A stretch of DNA of 64,000 nt from Casp-actino8 sp037147055. GTDB taxonomy: Bacteria > Actinomycetota > Acidimicrobiia > Acidimicrobiales > Ilumatobacteraceae. Under the pieces are notes generated by a model. The model saw only the letters and a program-made list of their open reading frames with translations, had not been told where the DNA came from and did not search any database. The DNA lies in assembly GCA_037147055.1 (NCBI GenBank), contig JBAWVW010000001.1:1-64000 (forward strand), in the 5' to 3' direction. This document shows, one piece after another, positions 60,246 to 64,000 of this stretch (its first letter is position 1; each line of letters opens with the position of its first letter). The translations under genes were made by a program, and so were the position numbers.

Positions 60246-61928
60246 ATGACGCGTCGTCTTGTCATCTCCTTAACCGGTCTTTTAGTCGTGGTCCTTGGCT
60301 CCTTCGTTGGAAACGTTGTTGCTGATAACAAACCCGCACTTGGACTAGACCTACAGGGCGGAATCTCGGTTACCCAAGAACCAGTAGGCAAATTTGACTC
60401 AGTCAGCCTTGATCTCGCCGTTGAACGGATTCGCGAACGAATTGACTCTCTAGGGGTGGCCGAACCAGAAATTATTCGTCAAGGAAATGCGATTGTCGTC
60501 AACTTGCCTGGTGTCGCTAATCAAGAAGAGGCACTGCGCCTCGTTCAAGTGACAGGTGCTGTTCTTCTTCGCCCCGTCCTTGGTTCACTGCAGAACCGTC
60601 CAACGGATCCGAACGCAACAACCACTACTGGAAATGATTCAGCCTCCACCACCACAATTGAAAGCAGCGACACTGCTGGCGTAACAACCACAACACCCAG
60701 TGAAGTCACAACGACAGTCGCGCCGGTGACCACCACCCTTGCGGGAGGACCTTCTCGTTCATTACCGATGGTGGCTACCACCGTTCTCGAGAGTACAGCC
60801 GTGGGTGCCACCGACGCACCGACACTCACAGCAAGTCCACCCGGTGACACTGTCGTAACGACTGATGTCGGTTCAGCAGTGACTGAAGCACCAACAGCCC
60901 AGGCACCTACGACAACAATGGATCCCTCCAATTTCTTTGGCGACCCATCGGACCCGACGGCCATCGTCATGGTTGATAACACCGATGGCTCGGAGACGTA
61001 CCAACTCGGACCTGCTTTTGGAACGGGCGAGGTATTTAATAATGATGCCAAGGCTGACATTCTTCAAGGTTCTTGGGGTGTGCGCGTCACACTCCACAGT
61101 GGTGCTACAGGAGCCGACTTGTGGAACGTTGGTGCCGCTCAGTGCTACGCCAAAACAAAGGTTTGTCCAACTGGACGAATGGCGATTGTCCTCGACGGCA
61201 TTGTTCAGTCGGCTCCAACTGTCAATCAACCATCATTTTCTGGTGGAGTTGATATCACGGGCAGTTTTAAGGAATCAGAGGCAAAGGATTTAGCGAGAGT
61301 TCTCAAGAGCGGTTCATTGCCAGTACGCCTTGAAGTGCAGGCGGTTCAATTCGTCTCACCAACTCTTGGCGAAGACTCTCTGCATGCGGCTGTCGTTTCG
61401 GGTCTGATCGGTGTGGCTTTGGTATTGCTGTTTATGTTGCTCTATTACCGATCTTTGGCGCTTGTGGTGGTGATCGGAATCACCCTGTCAGGCCTCACTC
61501 AGTGGAATGTCATTTCACTGCTTTCAAGTACCAACGGTTTAGCCCTGAGTCTGGCTGGTATCGCCGGAATCATTGTGTCCGTAGGTGTAACGGTGGACTC
61601 ATACGTCGTGTTCTTTGAGAAGTTGAAAGATGAACTCAAAAGTGGTCGGACTCTCAAAAACTCGGCTGAGCGAGGATTCAAATCAGCTTGGCGAACAATT
61701 TTGGCCGCCGACATTGTCTCCTTGATCGGCGCATTTACCTTGTGGTATCTCACTGTTGGATCAGTGCGCGGTTTCGCTTTCTTCTTGGGGCTCTCCACCA
61801 TGTGCGACATCGTGATCGCTTGGTTCTTCACCCGTCCGGCGATGTTATTGCTCGCACGCACCAAGAGGTTGCAACGCGGTCGAGTTTTCGGTGTTGACAA
61901 TACGCTTCAAACTGTAGGAGGTGTCTGA
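60246..61928 (+). CDS. secD: protein translocase subunit SecD with Thr-rich insert
   Basis: SecDF uses proton motive force to finish protein export. The 560 residues include a first membrane helix (about 5-25), LGLDLQGG (33-40), RIRERIDSLGVAEP of the P1 region, and five C-terminal helices with a conserved SGLIGVALVLLFMLLYYR start. Residues about 117-228 form a Ser/Thr-rich, Ala/Pro-containing insert with TTTT runs inside the P1 extracytoplasmic domain; this is long for SecD. Its stop overlaps the secF ATG (TGATG). Confidence 0.94.
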   Translation: MTRRLVISLTGLLVVVLGSFVGNVVADNKPALGLDLQGGISVTQEPVGKFDSVSLDLAVERIRERIDSLGVAEPEIIRQGNAIVVNLPGVANQEEALRLVQVTGAVLLRPVLGSLQNRPTDPNATTTTGNDSASTTTIESSDTAGVTTTTPSEVTTTVAPVTTTLAGGPSRSLPMVATTVLESTAVGATDAPTLTASPPGDTVVTTDVGSAVTEAPTAQAPTTTMDPSNFFGDPSDPTAIVMVDNTDGSETYQLGPAFGTGEVFNNDAKADILQGSWGVRVTLHSGATGADLWNVGAAQCYAKTKVCPTGRMAIVLDGIVQSAPTVNQPSFSGGVDITGSFKESEAKDLARVLKSGSLPVRLEVQAVQFVSPTLGEDSLHAAVVSGLIGVALVLLFMLLYYRSLALVVVIGITLSGLTQWNVISLLSSTNGLALSLAGIAGIIVSVGVTVDSYVVFFEKLKDELKSGRTLKNSAERGFKSAWRTILAADIVSLIGAFTLWYLTVGSVRGFAFFLGLSTMCDIVIAWFFTRPAMLLLARTKRLQRGRVFGVDNTLQTVGGV

Positions 61929-63073
61929 TGGAGGCTGTAACCACAACTCAACGCCGTAGTGCATTGGGTCGCCTCTACCATGGCGAAACTTCATTTGACT
62001 TCATGGGTAAGAAGAAAATTGGCTTTGCAATCTCGTTGACTCTCATTCTGTTGACAATCGGTTCGCTCTTGACGCGTGGTCTTAATTTGGGTCTTGATTT
62101 CGAAGGCGGAGTAGCTTGGCAAGTCCCCGTCAGTAAAACGATGGATGCTGATGCGGCGCGTGCTGTTCTTACCAGTAACGGAATTGAGACCAGCAACGCA
62201 AAAATTCAGATACTGACCAACGGATCGACAGAATCACTACGCATTCAAGTAGGCGATCAAACTCCTGAAATTCAAGTCAAGGTCAAAGATGAGCTCGCAA
62301 AAGTTGGCAAAGTAGATGTCAATGAGGTGTCCGTCAATTCGGTGAGCTCCTCATGGGGCCGTTCAATCACCGAAAAGGCTATTCGCGCCTTAATCGCCTT
62401 CATTGTTTTGGTGTCCTTGTACATCGCATGGCGTTTCGAGTGGCGTATGGCTCTTGCGGCGATTTTGGCGATGCTCCATGATGTGCTGATCAGCGTTGGT
62501 GTTTATTCATTGATCGGATTTGAAGTAACTCCAGCCACGGTGGTGGCTTTTCTCACCATTCTGGGTTTCTCGTTATACGACACGATCGTGGTTTTCGACA
62601 AAGTCAAGGACAATCTTGACAAGTTTGCGGGCTCTCGTACTTCAATGGCGGACATTACAAACGTCTCAATGAATCAGGTGTTGATGCGATCAATCAACAC
62701 TTCGTTAGCAGCAGTATTGCCGGTTCTATCGCTACTCATTCTTGGTTCAGGAGTTTTTGGAGCTATCGCCTTACGTGAGTTTGCTATCGCCCTGTTGGTT
62801 GGATTAATCACAGGTTCTTATTCCTCGATCTACATCGCTTCTCCCTTGCTTTCTCTCATCAAAGAGCGCGAAGCGAAATATCGTAATTTCAGAGGAGCAC
62901 ACGCAGTGGGTCCCGAACTTGCCCATATGGTTGTCTCGGGCACTGCTACAGGTGCAAAATCAGTTCGACGACAGGCATCAGAAATAGGTGGTTCAGGAAG
63001 TACCAACATTGCTCCAACTTCAACTGCACTGCTGACTCATCCTCCACGTCCCCGTAAAAAGCGCCGTCGCTAA
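61928..63073 (+). CDS. secF: protein translocase subunit SecF
   Basis: The 381-residue partner of SecD. DFMGKKKIGFAIS and LGLDFEGGVAWQV (with the GLDFxGG motif) precede the periplasmic part; six helices follow, with the conserved TILGFSLYDTIVVFDKVKDN segment holding the Asp that takes part in proton transport. The C-tail is Ser/Ala-rich and ends in a basic PRPRKKRRR run. It is followed by apt after 16 bp. Confidence 0.96.
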   Translation: MEAVTTTQRRSALGRLYHGETSFDFMGKKKIGFAISLTLILLTIGSLLTRGLNLGLDFEGGVAWQVPVSKTMDADAARAVLTSNGIETSNAKIQILTNGSTESLRIQVGDQTPEIQVKVKDELAKVGKVDVNEVSVNSVSSSWGRSITEKAIRALIAFIVLVSLYIAWRFEWRMALAAILAMLHDVLISVGVYSLIGFEVTPATVVAFLTILGFSLYDTIVVFDKVKDNLDKFAGSRTSMADITNVSMNQVLMRSINTSLAAVLPVLSLLILGSGVFGAIALREFAIALLVGLITGSYSSIYIASPLLSLIKEREAKYRNFRGAHAVGPELAHMVVSGTATGAKSVRRQASEIGGSGSTNIAPTSTALLTHPPRPRKKRRR

Positions 63074-63089
63074 AGCGAGTACATGCACG

Positions 63090-63611
63090 ATGGATATTGA
63101 CGCCCTCAAGAGCCTGATTCGAGCGATTCCCGATTACCCATCTGTTGGCGTGACCTTCAGAGATATCACGCCATTACTCAGCCATCCCATAGCTTTCACA
63201 TCTTGCATTGATCTTCTTGCTGATCGTTTTAGAGACCAGAGAATTGATCTCGTGATCGGCGTTGAGGCTCGGGGTTTCATTCTCGGAGCACCTATCGCAG
63301 TCGCGCTTGGCGCCGGTTTCATCCCTGTGCGTAAAGCGGGAAAGTTACCGTGGGCGGTCGTGCGCGAGGAGTACGACCTTGAGTACGGTTCGGACAAGCT
63401 AGAAATACATCGTGATGCCATTCAACCTGGACAACGGGTCTTGATCGTTGATGATGTCTTGGCGACAGGTGGAACTGCTGCTGCTACATGTCGTTTGGCA
63501 TCGGCCTTGGGTGCCGAGATCGTGGCTCTAGCGGTTCTTATTGAACTTCCTTTCCTCGCAGGGCGACTCAAATTGGGCGCAACTCCCATTGAGGCTCTCT
63601 TTTCCTTCTGA
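63090..63611 (+). CDS. apt: adenine phosphoribosyltransferase
   Basis: Salvages adenine with PRPP to give AMP. The 173 residues show IRAIPDYPSVGVTFRDITPLL-type start (first part IRAIPDYPSVGVTF), GVEARGFILGAPIA and the PRPP loop VLIVDDVLATGGTA. The order secF-apt-relA is typical of actinobacteria. Confidence 0.95.
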   Translation: MDIDALKSLIRAIPDYPSVGVTFRDITPLLSHPIAFTSCIDLLADRFRDQRIDLVIGVEARGFILGAPIAVALGAGFIPVRKAGKLPWAVVREEYDLEYGSDKLEIHRDAIQPGQRVLIVDDVLATGGTAAATCRLASALGAEIVALAVLIELPFLAGRLKLGATPIEALFSF

Positions 63612-63643
63612 CTTGGTAGTCGCAATATTTGACTCCTGCCTGC

Positions 63644-63649
63644 GATACT
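63644..63649 (+). promoter_or_regulatory. -10 hexamer, leaderless start of relA
   Basis: GATACT, six bases, then ATG at 63656. The hexamer has G at its first position but keeps the exact spacing. Confidence 0.42.
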
Positions 63650-63655
63650 TAAACA

Positions 63656-64000
63656 ATGGCAACGGTGACAAGACTTCTTCCTTGGCGTCGGCAGATGAGC
63701 GCGCCGATCGACGAAATGGCACCAGTCCTACAATCTTTTCGTCGCCGGCATCCAAAAGCATCCACAGCCTTGATAACGAAGGCCTTTGAGGTCGCCCGAC
63801 TGGCTCATTTGACTCAAACTCGTAAAAGTGGTGAGGGATATATCAACCATCCTGTAGCAGTCGCCAAGATTGTGGCCGATATTGGTCTGGATGAGACGAC
63901 TGTGGCAGCGGCGTTACTACATGACGCAGTCGAAGACACTGAACTCACCATCGCCGATGTGGAAAAGGATTTCGGTAGCGAAGTGGCAGCCATTGTCGAT
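63656..64000 (+). CDS. relA: RelA/SpoT (p)ppGpp synthetase/hydrolase, 5' part
   Basis: The first 115 residues of a Rel enzyme, cut by the window end. The N-terminal HD hydrolase domain is visible: RKSGEGYINHPVAVA (56-70, His65) and LLHDAVEDT (87-95, with His89 and Asp90). This indicates a working ppGpp hydrolase site; synthetase, TGS and ACT parts lie beyond. Actinobacteria usually have one long bifunctional Rel here, after apt. Confidence 0.93.
   Translation, partial: MATVTRLLPWRRQMSAPIDEMAPVLQSFRRRHPKASTALITKAFEVARLAHLTQTRKSGEGYINHPVAVAKIVADIGLDETTVAAALLHDAVEDTELTIADVEKDFGSEVAAIVD

Noticed and set aside
60545..61060. 171-codon minus-strand frame opposite the SecD Thr-rich insert
   Set aside because: Its Val/Ser-rich composition is simply the complement of repeated Thr codons (ACN to NGT); no start signal.
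1..64000. tRNA, rRNA, CRISPR array, insertion sequence or prophage
   Set aside because: I read the gaps for T-loop-like GTTCRA motifs, direct repeat arrays and transposase or integrase motifs and found none; nearly every gap is below 120 bp.

Overview
The window is a gene-dense chromosome segment of a high-GC-type Gram-positive bacterium (Actinomycetota) with only moderate G+C. The lineage markers are a proteasome activator (Bpa/PafE), a mycothiol ligase (MshC), the phosphatidylinositol-mannoside start genes (pgsA, patA-like, pimA), an NADPH:F420 reductase with an F420-type luciferase-like oxidoreductase, an InhA-like enoyl reductase, DUF3151, and Thr-rich secreted linkers. A streamlined member of Acidimicrobiia fits best, but that rank is an inference. 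I see no rRNA, tRNA, CRISPR array, insertion sequence, prophage or plasmid gene. No gap reaches 300 bp; the longest without a called gene is 11534-11754.

Layout. 1-3775: a crotonase / nitroreductase / J-domain operon, then convergent Sua5 and an alpha/beta hydrolase. 3843-6614: guaB1, cmk, plsC. 6611-8933 (minus): M18 aminopeptidase, histidine phosphatase and a small membrane protein. 8989-11533: DUF3151, mobA, rhodanese, rnd. 11755-14619: small acidic protein, typA, and a Cys-rich protein on the other strand. 14682-25094: one long housekeeping run, alaS-ruvX-mltG-aroE-aroC-aroK-aroB-aroQ-pepQ-efp-nusB, in the classical actinobacterial order. 25088-30950: Rrf2 regulator, phosphodiesterase, bpa, dnaE. 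31061-34844: an unknown gene, a second nitroreductase, and a thiolase/DUF35 pair facing fabI. 34928-41581: npdG, mshC, thrS, HIT, membrane protein, pgsA, patA-like. 41609-47260: a lipoprotein plus a MacB-like export cassette whose adaptor carries peptidoglycan-binding and Calx-beta-like domains, then an LLM oxidoreductase. 47294-53429: pimA, lemA, htpX, DUF3048 lipoprotein, pdxS, pdxT, yebC. 53435-64000: a large lipoprotein hydrolase on the minus strand, then ruvCAB-queA-tgt-yajC-secDF-apt-relA (cut by the window end).

How it works together. The aro block makes chorismate through five consecutive shikimate-pathway genes. ruvCAB, queA/tgt and yajC/secDF are three known functional modules in tandem. 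The thrS-to-pimA region starts the phosphatidylinositol mannosides of the envelope and is interrupted by the export cassette.

Regulation. About eighteen genes on both strands have a TAnnnT-type -10 hexamer ending 6-8 nt (mostly exactly 6 or 7) before an ATG or GTG, with no Shine-Dalgarno sequence. This is the signature of leaderless mRNAs, and it fixes several start codons. Shine-Dalgarno-led genes (guaB1, dnaE, npdG, the 39354 gene) coexist with them. Candidate control sites are a perfect palindrome at 83-102 and hairpins before aroQ and dnaE. The least ordinary locus is the Calx-beta export adaptor.
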